DNA of 64,000 nucleotides. It comes from Pithys albifrons albifrons (lineage: Eukaryota; Chordata; Aves; Passeriformes; Thamnophilidae). The DNA is taken from the NCBI RefSeq assembly GCF_047495875.1, contig NC_092459.1, forward strand, positions 37,801,490-37,865,489, in the 5' to 3' direction. How positions within the stretch are numbered: position 1 is the stretch's first letter; each line of letters starts with the position of its first letter. The translations under genes were made by a program, and so were the position numbers. Under the pieces are notes generated by a model. It saw nothing but the letters and a program-made list of their open reading frames with translations. It was not told where the DNA came from and made no database searches. This document shows, piece by piece, positions 1 through 12,410 of the stretch.

Positions 1-49
1 TATGTCTCTGCTACTCCTCCAACTGAGCTGCCAGGCATCTGGAATTCTC

Positions 50-160
50 AAAAAAAAATCTCCAAAATACTCAAATTCCACCTGGACACCATTTCCATGA
101 GTAAAAAGAGGACATATAAGGAAAAACCTGGACATATGGTAGCCCTAGTAAAATCTGACT
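50..160 (-). repeat. Possible ancient DNA-transposon-like repeat scrap
   Basis: Read on the minus strand, this stretch has spaced 'ccatatgtcc' and 'atatgtcc' blocks and a 'ggtgtccagg' block. They resemble an old amniote repeat end that I remember only roughly. There is no open frame of interest, and no terminal inverted repeat or target duplication was found. It could equally be chance similarity. Confidence 0.22.
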
Positions 161-300
161 AGTTAACTTAGAAAACCGCCAAATAAAATAAATTGTGTAT
201 TTTGTATTCTCTGTCTGGTGCTGGAAATGTAGCATACCTTTCAATGTGATTTGAGGGTGATTTTTTTTAATTATTTTATCTCTTTTAGCATGGAAAATGC

Positions 301-327
301 GGGGGCGGGCGGGGGGTGGGGGTGGGG
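301..327 (+). repeat. G-run tract with G-quadruplex potential
   Basis: At least four runs of three or more G separated by one or two bases occur within 27 bases, inside AT-rich DNA. The pattern fits the usual G-quadruplex rule. No gene or promoter is visible beside it. Confidence 0.6.
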
Positions 328-1799
328 AAGACACAGGGATGCTCTGTTACAATGCATTGGGTTTGCAGGCTTCTTCAATGTCTATATTTTCCATAACATG
401 AAGTTACATTTTTCATGTTTCTCCCAAGGGTCATTATCACATGCAGTATGAATGTGTATGCATAATAATTTAAAATGGCTACAGTGGATCTGCAGCTCCT
501 ACTGCAGTTACAAAGCAAGCTCACTGAACACCTTTTCAACATCTTTATGTTTTAGATATATGAAACACAGTCACTGCTCTTGTTACTTTGCAGCATTAAG
601 GTAATGACTGCTTTGAACATGGACACACTGTGTTGCAGTAATAGTACAGACTGCATATTATAAACCTGCAGTACTCAATGCAAAGTAAATATCCCAATGG
701 CAACTAAGTACTGAGAGTGCACAGTAGTTGCTTTAAAACCACAACATATTGCCTAATTTAAATTATGTAAACTGATTATTCTACATTCCAGGCTAATTGC
801 CTGCAAAATTTCATTATAAAGATAACAGCTGTTTTCTGGTGCATGTGTGCAAGGATTTTGGTTGTTTAGTTGTTTTTATTCATTTGTGGAAAGAAAAATA
901 TATCTCTAACAATTCTTTTTTTCAGTTTTCAGGAAAACATTTATCAGAAAATGTTTAACACAACAAGTTTAAGGTTATTGAGCCTTATAGCCTAACCTCC
1001 CATCTAGACCATCTCTATGTATAGACCCTTACCATCATGTTGCTATGAAGTATGTACCAGTACATCAATGCCTTTAGAGACATAGAGCTTCAAAGCATAC
1101 TGACTCAATCTGGCTGTAATTTATATAAAAAAATGGACAATGTCTATTCTTATTTGCATAGAAAGAGCCACAGGCATCTTCAGATATATATCAAAAAATC
1201 TGTTTGACATCGATGGGAGTACATGATCCAGAACTCGCATATGGTCCACATTTCATGGAAAACAAACATTCTGGTCACACCTTTCTTAGAAGACAATCAC
1301 ACAAGATTATGCATTGTACTTCCTCTGACTGAAAAATGGAATAAATTTAATTATTGAGTACCTTTTTTATATTCTTTATTTTGGTCTGTATCTCTGTCCA
1401 GAAAGATTAGGTTGTGTTTTACTAAGCATTTAGAGAGGCTAATAACTAACATTTTTCATAGAAATAAACTTCTGATAAAGAACTAAATTTACCAGAGCAA
1501 ATTATGACTGATGTCCTAAAAGTCTAGTTCTGTTACCTATATAGGCAAGGGTAAAAGTTGCTGCTTTACATGAATGCCATTAGCTGCAATAGCAGTAATG
1601 GTGATCTTGGTGTGTGAGCAAGACAAGTCTGGCAGTCGTGCCTTATATAGTAATTACATCCAATCAATGAATCACTGATTTCTGTGTCATCTCTCCAACT
1701 GCAGGCAGTGTCAGCTCCCTCCATAAAAGGCTAAGTGTATTTACACTGTAACTGCAGCCACTAGTCAGCCAGTGACTGCAGAGGGTTTTCTGGTAGACA
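328..1799. other. Unique AT-rich DNA, no feature seen
   Basis: No long open frame, recognisable repeat or RNA gene was seen. The short frames present have no recognisable domain and lie in sequence of ordinary intergenic composition. Confidence 0.6.
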
Positions 1800-2035
1800 C
1801 TATTTTAGTGACTTTTCAAAAACACCTGCGTGACTCAGAAGTTTGAAAGTGGCTTAGACACTTAGGAAAGTCAATAGAAATTATGCACCTCAGGGCCAGA
1901 TTTTTAAAGGCTACTATCTTCCATTGATTACAGGAATTAGGAACCTAAATACCTTTACAAATCTGGCACAAGAGGCTAAATCACATTTGAAAGTCAATAG
2001 GAATTAGACTCCTAAGTGCCTAAATCAAATGAAAA
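1800..2035. repeat. Ancient hairpin-forming (MITE-like) interspersed repeat
   Basis: The segment carries 'cttaggaaagtcaat' on the left and, inverted on the right, a related block containing 'gaaagtcaataggaatt' and 'tcctaagtgcctaaat'. Nested inside are arms at 1896-1910 and 1952-1966 that pair at 14 of 15 positions (ccagatttttaaagg and cctttacaaatctgg). 'Cttagg' and 'gtcaat' blocks around a hairpin are a pattern I associate with an old non-autonomous DNA-transposon-like repeat of turtles, crocodilians and birds. The family is from memory; the inverted structure is visible. Confidence 0.45.
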
Positions 2036-2410
2036 AAAGACGTGTTTTAGGAGTGAGAATCTTTATAATTGTATTCCCGCTAGTGTAACTGCAAATTATG
2101 GGTTCAATTATTCCACTTAGGCACAGCTAAGAAGGAAGAAAGTGGTATGAAGTTGCAATGCCCTGGAGGAAAACAACCATTCCTAAACTCTTCCAGGAGA
2201 TGCAGCATACTGCTTCATGAATTTTAGGCTTGTGAGAGAAAGAATTCATGGGGTTTTTTAGGCTGTTTTCTTTAAACCATCAGGATAAGGACTAGTGGCT
2301 CTATCAGTCTTTATTACTATTAATAAACTGCTGTAATTTTTTAAAGAAATTACTGTTTGTTATTTCTTACAGTTCTGAAAACTGATATAATACTTTAAAA
2401 AAAAAAAACA

Positions 2411-2437
2411 AGACTCAAACAAAGTTTGTTTGAGTCT
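2411..2437. repeat. Perfect 13-bp inverted repeat with a 1-base centre
   Basis: Arm agactcaaacaaa (2411-2423) is followed by one g and then by its exact reverse complement (2425-2437). It lies just after an A run ending near 2408. No T run follows the stem on the plus strand, and no gene is nearby for it to terminate. Confidence 0.85.
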
Positions 2438-5400
2438 AAGAATTTGCAGTGTGGGAACCAAATCACATCATTATTGGAATGGTGATGAGTGTGCTCCAAT
2501 GAGATAAATTAGGATTAATAAGTAACATTTTACTCAAGTTTTCATTGTGAACAAATGTGAACAAAATACTGCCATAAGTAAATAGAGGCAAATAATATAT
2601 GAAAAAAGGGTATAGAGAAGTGAACAGAAATAAAAATAACAACAAAAAGGTGTAAATATTTTTCTAATGCTGTGAAAGACAAATAAATGTGTAACAGTGA
2701 AATGGAATTGCATTTTTTATACTTTTACCATAATTACATAGAAGAGTTAACCTACCACTACCAACAGGATAACGATTATATGCAAATGTCATTTATCTTT
2801 ACATTAATCAAGGAGTTAACAGTGATAAAGATGATTCAAGAAAAAAGTTGGAATGAGAAGTGGGTAATTATTCAGAGAAAGGAGGAAAAATAAACAGGAA
2901 ATATCATGTATTGCAAAAATTAATAAGGAGACTCCAAAATGTCTACTACATTAATTTCTAGTGTTATCCCATTTGGGAGGGGGGGGGAAGGAGGGGCGAT
3001 TCTATTTCATCTTTGTATTACATCCAATAATCTAAGTATTTTTTAACTCCTCATTTGAAAGACTACTAATGGGAACTGAGGATAGCATATAAAGAAATAT
3101 ATGTAAAGGATGCCTCTAAAATCATATATTGTATAGCAAAAGTAAATTGGCAACTGTTATTCATCAAGTCTTGCCACGCACCACTTAGAGGCAACCAATC
3201 AAGATATCAAATAGCAAACATAAAGCAAAGGAAAGAACTATTGATTGTTTTTCACACCAAATATTGTTATATTGCTTTACTTTTTTATATACAATTATAG
3301 AGCTGCAGTATAAGGCTGGTGAAAATAAAGAATAGGGTAATTGACAGTTTTAATCCTATTAGCACAGAGGTTAATTCTGAAAATCTCAGATGGCCTGTAG
3401 AAGGAAACTTCTGGAGAAAAGAGAAAAATAAGAACATCAGAAGAGAGATTAAATGTATCCTATTATGTTCTTGTCTTAACACAAATTAGCTGCTGACACT
3501 CCTCTTATGGACAGATTCATGTGTGGCTAAAAGGTCTTTTCGTGAAATCCAATGTGAGGAAGACAAATGGAGAGGGAAAAAAAAAACAAAAAAGCAAAAG
3601 GAGTGTGGAGGAAATAAACAGAGAAGGGAGGAGGGCAACAATTTAAGAGTTATAAACATCAGAGCAGGGAAACAGGAGGGCACACTAAGCACAGTACCCC
3701 AAAGGCACTCATCATTCTTTGAAAATATTATCCAAGGACAGGTCAGCATTGCCTGCTGCTGATGTGATGCATGGAAACTTGACAGGACAAGGCAACAGTT
3801 ATTGTGTCTGTATTGTCCCCTATTCCTCTACAGCTTCCTATTCCCAGTTCCAGGAATGACCAGGGCCAGCAGGAAGGTAATGAGATACTAGGGCATGACG
3901 AGGCCTCAAGCCTCACAGTTATAAAGAAAAAGGAGAATAAGATAACATCAAAAAGGGCTTCTTGAGGAGGTGGAAGACAGATTGCAGCTGGTGTACATGA
4001 CATACATTTTTACCAGGGTTTGCCTCTTGCTGCAGGAAACATAGGGACACTTAGAACTGCTCCATGTCCATGAACATGTCCGTATGTGGACAATTTTCCA
4101 TTAATTCACAGTGAAATGTGGAGCATGCTGCTCCACAGTCATATTTTACCAACTTGATAGTTGTGGAACCTATCAATTAGTGTCTAGATGGAGTGCAAAA
4201 GCAAGGAAACAGAGTAAAGGAATTATGTGTGCAAGGAATTGTTTCACAGTGCAATTAAGAGGCTTAGCACCTATATATTTGAGGCTGCTTGTGCAGGATT
4301 GTGGTGTACTCACATTGTCTAGAAAGCTGTATAAACCCAGAACCCAGTAAAGGGACCTGCACAGCCCAGAATCACATGTGCATGGAGGTCACCCTCCTAC
4401 AAGGCTTGTCTGAGGGAGGAGGGGATCAAGGCATTCAAGGTGGCTCTCATCTTCTGGAAAACAGAAAGTGAAATGCTGTCAGTCAGACATCAGGCAGCAT
4501 GGGCTCACACATACCCACTGACCATAGTCCAGATGGTCTCCTACGTTGCTGACACCATTCTTCCATACTTTAAGATGGATATTGCAGAACAATAGGATAG
4601 TCCAGCAGTTCAGCAAGATTCCTCTCTTTGGTGGCAATAGGAAATATAGTCACTCCAAAGAATTTACAGGTCCTATTGGCCTATGGTATTGAGAACAATG
4701 ATGCCAGTTAGACAAAGCTTTGGTCTAAGCCTGGCAGTCCTTGTTTTTGCTTGAAGTTCTCCCACGCTTTATACAATAAATCCAAGCTCCCTTTATAGCA
4801 AGTGGAGGGAGAGGTACCTTCAAACAGTGATTTATTTAATTCTGTAAATGGCTTTCTCTTTGATGCTAGGGTGGATGAACCTAGGACCCTGTTAGAAGAT
4901 TGTATAGGAGGAAGCAGTTTATATATAATGAGTGATATTGAAGGAAACAAAGTTTTTATTGTCTGACTTGGTGCTGATTCAGTATGAGGGTGGATAGCTT
5001 TCATAATGCCAGGTCTAGCTGTTGAACTGTAGTCATAAAAATAAGCTTTTTTAAATGTTTAGTATAAAGAAATATTTAGTACCTTACAGGCTCATTTTTG
5101 CAGAGTATAGAACAATAGACAATTTAAACTCTATTTGTATTGCTCTATTAATACAATAAAGCCACCCTCTGAGAATTTCCAGTATTGCAATACTTCCACA
5201 GCAAGGACTTAATTTCCTATACAAAATAAATCAGAAGGCATATAATTCTGCAACAGAGCCCTGTCAATACCAGTTAAAAATACAAGGGGATTTACGAGGT
5301 GCGGACCTTCTGATTCTGCTACGCAAGGTAACCAGAGGTTTGATTTAAAAGCAACAACCCTTGAAGTTTACTCCTTAAATTTTATAAAAACTTGCTGCTA

Positions 5401-7277
5401 ATTATCAGGGCCATTACTGTCAACAAATCATGACTTAGAAAACTGAACCTGAGACTGTCTACTACCCTATTCATATATAGAAGATTTGTAGTTGCAATTC
5501 ATATGCCATCAAATCCTTTCATCTGTAAAATGACAGGTGTGATTTACGTGTGTCACTTATCTATTAAGCTCACTGAAAGTCTAGAGCTGAATTCCTTTAT
5601 ATTTCTTCTAACAAGAAGACATTTCAAATAATTTTTTCTGATGTAATGAGCTATCCACATTAATTGAGAAAATATTACTTGTGGATTCCACTGTTGTAAA
5701 TGGAAAAGTAATTAGGGTTTGAAAATCATATGGCTTCAGTCCTTGTCATTTTAAATACTTAATTGAGTGTTGATCTTGCAAATATTTGTGTATGAGTACC
5801 ATGATTAACAATGCATCTACAGCTTTGTAGATTGGATCTTTTTGTGATATATTGTAGCATTTCTTTTGCAGATTATGGGATACATACAAAACAAGGTCAG
5901 CTTTTAAAATCAATTGCTTTCAGTTGCTGCTCATTAAGAGATCTCAAGGTATGAAAAGCCATGAAAGGACTTGTTTTCTTTCATAAGTCTATAAGAAGAG
6001 AATTTTAAGTTTTATTCCTAAAGCATATATTTTCCTTTATTCAGATTGTTCATGAAAGTTCTGTTAAGCACCTGAACTTACCAGTTATAAAACATACTTA
6101 TGTTTCTGACTAATATTGAATTTCTAACTTTAAGAGCAACCATAAAATGCATGGGAAATTTTTTTTCCTTTGGGAATTTCAACATTTCCCTCCAACAGAA
6201 TGAAGAGAATATCACTGAAGACTGAAATTGTTCCTTATAATTTTTCACCTATGTTGCTTACAATTATATTTTTCTTTCTATTATTATTTTGGTCTTCTAT
6301 GTAAGGCAAAAAAGATTTCAAATGGTATGGTATAACTAATTAATCCTTTCTGTTAGTCTGTGGTACACAAGACTGCCATTGTATTCAGAATATGCTAATG
6401 TTTCTGTCAAGTTGCTTTAATCTCTTTCTCCCATATCATGACCTCTAAGTACTATAAGAAATAAATGATTTTTCTTGTTGCAATAAACAAGAATCATAAA
6501 AATTCTAATGGAGCACAAAGATTTTTCAGGTACACATTTATTCACTTAGTAAATCAAACTTTTCCATGGCTTTTTAAAATGAATATAAAGAAAATATTCC
6601 TCAATTATTAAGAAATACAAAAATATAACCTGTTCTTGACAGAAACTGAGTCCCTTTCCTCCTCATAGAATCATTGTACTAGTGTGGATGATTGGATTAG
6701 GGACTATAGCTAAGAGGTAATAATCACTAACATTAAAGGAAAACATCTCTTCCTTTTGCTCTTGAATGTGTGTTTATACACATAATTCCCTTTAGTACTA
6801 ATTAAAACACATAATTATGTGGGCAAGACCTTCCCATGTGCCATCTAGTGAACTGTCTTAGACAGCAAGTTTCCAGTCTAGGGAGAATGTTATATGCAGA
6901 GGATAGCATGAGAAAAACAGGAAAACAAAATTAATAAACCTTAAAAGCAGCCCAGAATTCCTCCAAACCCAAAACCAAACCAAAAGAAAAACAACAACAC
7001 TCTCCCCCTTGTCCCCCCGAAAGAAACCCAAAAACCAAAACCACTGAGATAAAATGTAATTGCACTATTAGAAAAGAAGCGAATGGGCTTTTTACTTAGT
7101 GTGTCACTAATTTCTGTTGTGTAGCTATATCTGAATTCTTGACAGCTTCACATCACTGACAGATACATGTCCATTTCTTTTCACTTCTGTCTCAGCAACT
7201 GCACCTAGCTGTGGCATTGATCAGATCCTTCTAGAGTCAGTTCAGTGTGCAAAGTTTGCAGAAAACTATCCCAAATA

Positions 7278-7381
7278 AGAAAGACAGAAAGGAAGAAAGA
7301 AAAGAAAAGGAGAAGAGCAGTAAAGAAGAGAGGAAGGAAAGAGAGAGAGAAAGAGAAAAAAAGAATGAGAAAAGGAAGGGC
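7278..7381 (+). repeat. Purine-rich (A/G) low-complexity tract
   Basis: About 100 bases are almost all A and G, with degenerate 'gaaag', 'gaagag' and 'gagaga' units. The overlapping minus-strand frames (Ser/Phe/Leu-rich) are by-products of this composition. Confidence 0.8.
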
Positions 7382-8629
7382 CTCTGAGAATATATTTTCC
7401 TTTGCTGACTAGAGAGAGATCCAAACAATTGACAAATAATAGATTACTAATTGGTAGACAGCTAAAAAAATAAAAGACTAATTTCAGTCCTAGTGGATTA
7501 GTGTTCAAAACACTTGCAAGATAAAACAAGTGAGCTTACATCCATTGTTTTGAGTGGCAATAGACCACTGATAATGGGCCACATAGCCCTGTAGAAAGAT
7601 AAGACACAGGAACACTATTTGAATCCATCTCTGATTCAAAGTATCTTTGTCAGATGACAACATTGCACTTAGCTTCCTTATGTAAGAATCTTATTTCCTG
7701 TACTAGGGATCGTCTGCTACACCGTCTCTTCCCTTCCTGATAGTCCCCTCTCCCAAAACTCACATCTTTGGGACTTCTTATAGGATTTGGTGCACTCGGA
7801 CACCTATCTCAAGCTGCCTCTTATCCCTATTTATGATCTATCCTTTCTCCTGATCTTAACTGAAGCACTAATTTGCTTCTATACTGTGGATTAAATTTTT
7901 TTCCTCTGGATTGCTCTGTCTCTGTTCCACCTTTTTCACCGGTGATGTAAAGCCATTCTCCATGCATTATGGCTAGAAAGCTTTTTCATTATAGCAGTTA
8001 ATACACTTCCTTCAGAGACCTTCCAGTAGCAATGAGATTCACAGTTCGTATTGTTTCTAGTCCTTCTGCCAGGAACAGCTGTGGCTTCTTCACAAATGAG
8101 AGATATCTGATTTATCTTCCCAGGATTCTCAAATTCTGTAGCAAAGGAATAATTTTCCCCTTTAGCACTATATAATGTGTATATTTTCTCACACTGATTG
8201 GTGTTCTCCTTGATTCAACTGACTATTGTTTTCATCTCCAAATTGAAGTCAAAGCTTTAAAAAAATCTATGATCAGATTTCTATCTTAATCCTTAAATTT
8301 AATGCTATAACATTATGTTTATTTATGGTTAGTATGCAAAGATAGTTGAGTCATGTAGTATTTACAGAATCAATTTATTTAACATTTATTAAATCCGCAT
8401 ATTTTACTTTTTCACAAACTCATCCACTTGAGAGTTTCTTCCAAATTTGATTAAATTGTTGCTTAGGAAAAGTGCTTCAATTATTCTCCCTTTTTTTTTT
8501 TTTCCGAACTTCTTTGAGGAGTAACTGGAACTCAAAATAGTACTCTAAAGTGCACTGGTGTACTGCTAAGCACTGCAGCATAATTGCCTAGCTTGTTTAA
8601 CATGACACTCCTAATAATGCAACCCAGAT

Positions 8630-9190
8630 AGAATTTATGGTATTTGAAATATGTCATGTTGTTGACTCATTTAATTCATCATCTGCTAAAGTACTTAGAT
8701 CTTTTTCTCTGCCTACAAAGGTACTGATTCTCATATTTTGCATGTTTGCATCTTGTATTTTCTTTTTATCAGGAATACTTTGTGTAATTTCATTGAATTA
8801 TGTACTCTTTTTCAGGAATTATATCCTATTATCATTGTTATAGTTATTTTTTATTAGTGGTAGGAAAAATGTGTCCATAATCCCCGATCATGGTTATCAG
8901 GCTTCTGTGATACTATATACTGTTGAGGTAGACACAGGCTCAGCCATTTACATCTGTCTTGTACCATCACAATATTTTGATTACTTTTGGCCCCATATTT
9001 ATCTACAAATGCAATTAACATATTCCCAACTTTAGTCTCCTAGTCATTAATGAAAATATTGAATGATGTTGAAGCCAGAATGGATTCCTGAGAGACCCAG
9101 CTTAATATCTTCTGCCAAGCTGATGTTGAGTCATTAATACTGGAGTGGAAGAATAATTCATCCTGACTAATTTTCTGGATGAGCCTTATT
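8630..9190 (-). mobile_element. Ancient CR1/L3-like LINE fragment
   Basis: The plus strand reads as the complement of an old LINE reverse-transcriptase region. The 'aattcatcatctgctaaagt' part corresponds to the segment that in L3/CR1 copies lies downstream in the element. 'Gtcattaatgaaaatattga' followed by 'gattcctgagagaccc' and 'gttgagtcattaata' corresponds to the upstream segment. All frames are broken and divergence is high, so this insertion is far older than the CR1s near 50 kb. The match is by memory of the general LINE pattern; ends are approximate. Confidence 0.5.
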
Positions 9191-11627
9191 TTTCACTTTT
9201 ACTGATTGCTAGTAAGAAGATAATTTTAAACTAATATTCCAGTTTTCATTAAAATCCTAACTGTAGAAATCATTGATTACCACTTTTCTCTTGAAATACA
9301 AGAAATTGCATGGCAATGTATGTTTTAAATTGTATACACTGACACCGCTATATGCACTGTAGACACAGAAGAGTCAAAGAGCAAGAATAAAGCATGGGAA
9401 TAACACTTGTTCTTCCTTAATTTCTATTATGGATGTACAGAAAGATTTTTATGTCTGGGACCAGCTACTTACTATTCAAGATGGTATAGCTGCTACACAC
9501 AACATTATTTGAAGTTTTCACTAATGCTGTGTCTATACTAGTGAATTATCTGTGCATGAGGACACTTTTGGGTGCTGAGGGCAACTGGCATGAAGCTGCT
9601 CAGATCTCTGCTAGCAAATTCTTTTAGCTCCAGAACAGGGTATGTACACTGTTTCTTGGAAATGGATTAGTCTGTACAAGCTCTACCTCTGGGCATGGTC
9701 TGGATTGTGATAGTTGGCAGGAGCCAAATTAGTGCCAAGGAACGTTTAAGCATTTATTCACACAGACAATTGTTTTCCAGCACCTGGAAACCTTCCCAGA
9801 CATGACTGAATTTAATATGATAGATACAGTTTAAAGGTCTACACTGAATGTTCATGTGGCATGATGATCTATTTTAAATTCATATCCTACTATGTTGTTA
9901 ATTATTTCTCTTAACTTCTCTGTCTATATATAGATGCATGTAGAACCTACTTGAAACTGTTCTCCAGCACAGCTTCCAGCATTAGTTTTACCTTGGAACT
10001 CAGTCCTCAAGGAAAGTCAGGTCATTCAGTGGCCAGTGACTACTTGCTTTTCAGCCCACTGTTAGAAGCATAAAAAACCCTGGTAAATAACCAATATTTT
10101 CTACTGAATCCAGAAAGTAATTACTTATCTCTTCCTCTGAAAAGATGGAGATTGCTGTTAGATTTTTTTTTAATACTTGCTATAGGTGGTTTAATGTTTA
10201 GTTGGTGAGGATTTCTTGTAATATGCAATTGCTGGATGAACAAATGTTTGAATCTTCTCAAAGGAAGTAAAGGGATAAGTTGTAGTTGCTTTTACCTTAA
10301 GGGAGACAATAATTTGGGGCTCTTTTCTCTATCCAGATTCCAATTATCATATGAACTTTAAAAACTAAATTTTTTTATTAAATTGGTTGAAATGATGAAT
10401 GATTTCAGAAGTTATTTGTAAAACAGACAGCATAATGGTATAAACCTTACTACAGCAAGAAACCAGAATAAAATGATACATCTGGAATAGATATCAAAAC
10501 TTCTGCTTATGTTCTTGTTATACTTTTATACATTTCAACAACATTCAGTTCATATGGTACAATAATTTCCAACTAATCAACCTTAAATTTCTCAGTTTTA
10601 TGTGATCTGACACACAAATCTTGTTATATGATTCTTTTAATGTTTTTCAGGATGTTTTATATTATTATATCTTGACCAAGAAATATTTATTTGAAATGGC
10701 TCTAAGCCAGTAATATGCCTTCTGTTTAATAAAATGCACTATCAACAGTTTAAGAGGTGTCTGTGTTTAATGATGAATAAAACACTCAATGTTCCTTTCT
10801 ATGGCCAAGTTACTGTCTAGCTTCAGGTGCTAAATAACAGAGAGTGAATTTTGTGGTCTCTGCTAAGCCTGAAAGTGGAAAAACCAGAGAAATTGCATGT
10901 GCAAGGGATTTCAGGGCAGGACATAGAAAATGTCTTAGTGTATAAATGAAGTAATAAGAGTAAAAGGTCTAAAGGATATTCAGGGTGATTGAGGTTATTG
11001 ATTCACAGGATGATTAAACTCAGGTTATTGTAGTGTCTTGGAGCTCTTTGCCTTACCCTTTTCCCTGCAGATGCATTCCCCATGACTAGGACAGCTGGCT
11101 CCATGTGAGGCTGCTCCTGAATGGAATCATTTTACAGCTGCCCTTTTGCCTTATTATGCCAGTGAAGCTGTTCAAGAAATAGCTCTCAAGTTGGTCCACC
11201 CTTTCCAGCTGCAAGTGGCCACCTCAGCAAGAAGCAAGGCGAATAATAGCAAGAACTAGCTGCTTCAGTCAAACAAGTTTAATCTACTACTCATATATCA
11301 ACTCCAAGATGGAGGGAAGTGAGAGTCAAGGTAAAATTTAAGGTGAAATGTTGAGCAGCTTTCCCTCTAGACTCAATATTTCTTGAATTTTAGGAGTGCA
11401 AAACACTTAGTCACAGGAAATTATTTTTTCAGTCTTCCCTGCTTACCTTTTTCAGTTAAAAATTTACAAAGTTCTAAATTCTGCTAGGCTTAGGGAGTAA
11501 CCCCTTCATATCTCAAGCCTCTGCTATTACAGAAGTAATTCCTAAGGCAGTGGGACTTCTTCAGCTAGTAGTGAGTATTCATTTACACAATTCTTTCTGA
11601 GATAAGAATTTATATACATTTGTCTCA
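9191..11627. other. Unique AT-rich DNA, no feature seen
   Basis: No repeat, RNA or coding signal was recognised. No open frame reaches 60 codons in this interval. Confidence 0.55.
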
Positions 11628-11960
11628 CAGCATTAGGGGTTTTTATGGCAAGATTTTTGTAGCTGAGGTCTACAGAAGTGGCTTCTGTGAGAAAATGAGA
11701 TGCTTCCCCTATGTTTGACAGTGCTGATGCCAGCTGGCTCCAAGACAGACAAGCTGCCAGCCAAGGCTGAGCCCATCAGTGATGGTGGTAGCACCAGTGG
11801 GATAACATATTTAAGAAGGGGGAAAAGTTACAGTGAAAAAGCAAATTACAGTAAAAGTGAAGAGTGAGAACATGTGAGAGAAATGGCTCTACAATCACTA
11901 GGGTCAGTGAAGAGGGAGAAGAAGGTACTCCAGAAACCTCAATTATTTATTTCAGGGTAA
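11628..11960 (+). mobile_element. Avian LTR-like fragment (solo, decayed)
   Basis: 'Gctgaggtctacagaagtgg', then 'gccagctggctccaagac', 'cagtgatggtggtagca', 'gggataacatatttaagaag' and 'aggtcagtgaagagg' follow in the order I remember from a common avian LTR-type repeat. 'Catatttaagaagg' near 11806 would be the TATA-like element. The terminal TG/CA and target duplications were not found, so the copy is truncated or decayed. No internal retroviral genes are next to it. Confidence 0.5.
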
Positions 11961-12374
11961 TATATATAAATAATATATATTTCAGGGAAGAAGATTTTGG
12001 CTTGATTTAGACTTGATCCCTACACATGTATTGTGTATACTTTCTACACTGTGCACATATTTATCTCAACATTCAGCTTTTGAAACAAGCTGGGATTTTT
12101 ATCAGTTAATGTGAAAAACACTAGTATAAGACCACTTTTCTAATTTATTTTTATTATACAATTCATTGAAAAAAGTTGCGGATTTTTTTGTGGTTTTTGT
12201 TGTTGCTTTGGTTTGGTTTGTTTGTTTTTTACTTATTATGCACAGAGATCCTAAGCAACTGGAATTTTTGCATTTGCCCATATAGAACGTGACACATTGT
12301 GAACACAAGATCCAGTCAGATCTGTAGTTTAAGGGTTTAAAAACTGGTACTCTACAGACTTGGGTTAAATATGA

Positions 12375-12410
12375 GGGGGGGGAGGGGAAGGGGGGGAGGG
12401 GAGGGGAAGG
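12375..12410 (+). repeat. G-rich tract (GGGGA-like)
   Basis: Runs of four to eight G separated by single A bases or AA give strong G-quadruplex and polypurine character. It is irregular and much shorter than the pentamer array at 42226. Confidence 0.75.

Larger units (their letters stand above)
2036..8629. other. Unique AT-rich DNA with scattered simple sequence
   Basis: No exon or intact element was recognised. The stretch contains the short perfect hairpin at 2411-2437, a G run near 2978-2987, a purine-rich tract at 7278-7381 and a T run near 8490-8504, listed separately where worthwhile. Open frames up to about 98 codons (4708-5004, minus) have no recognisable motif. Confidence 0.55.
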
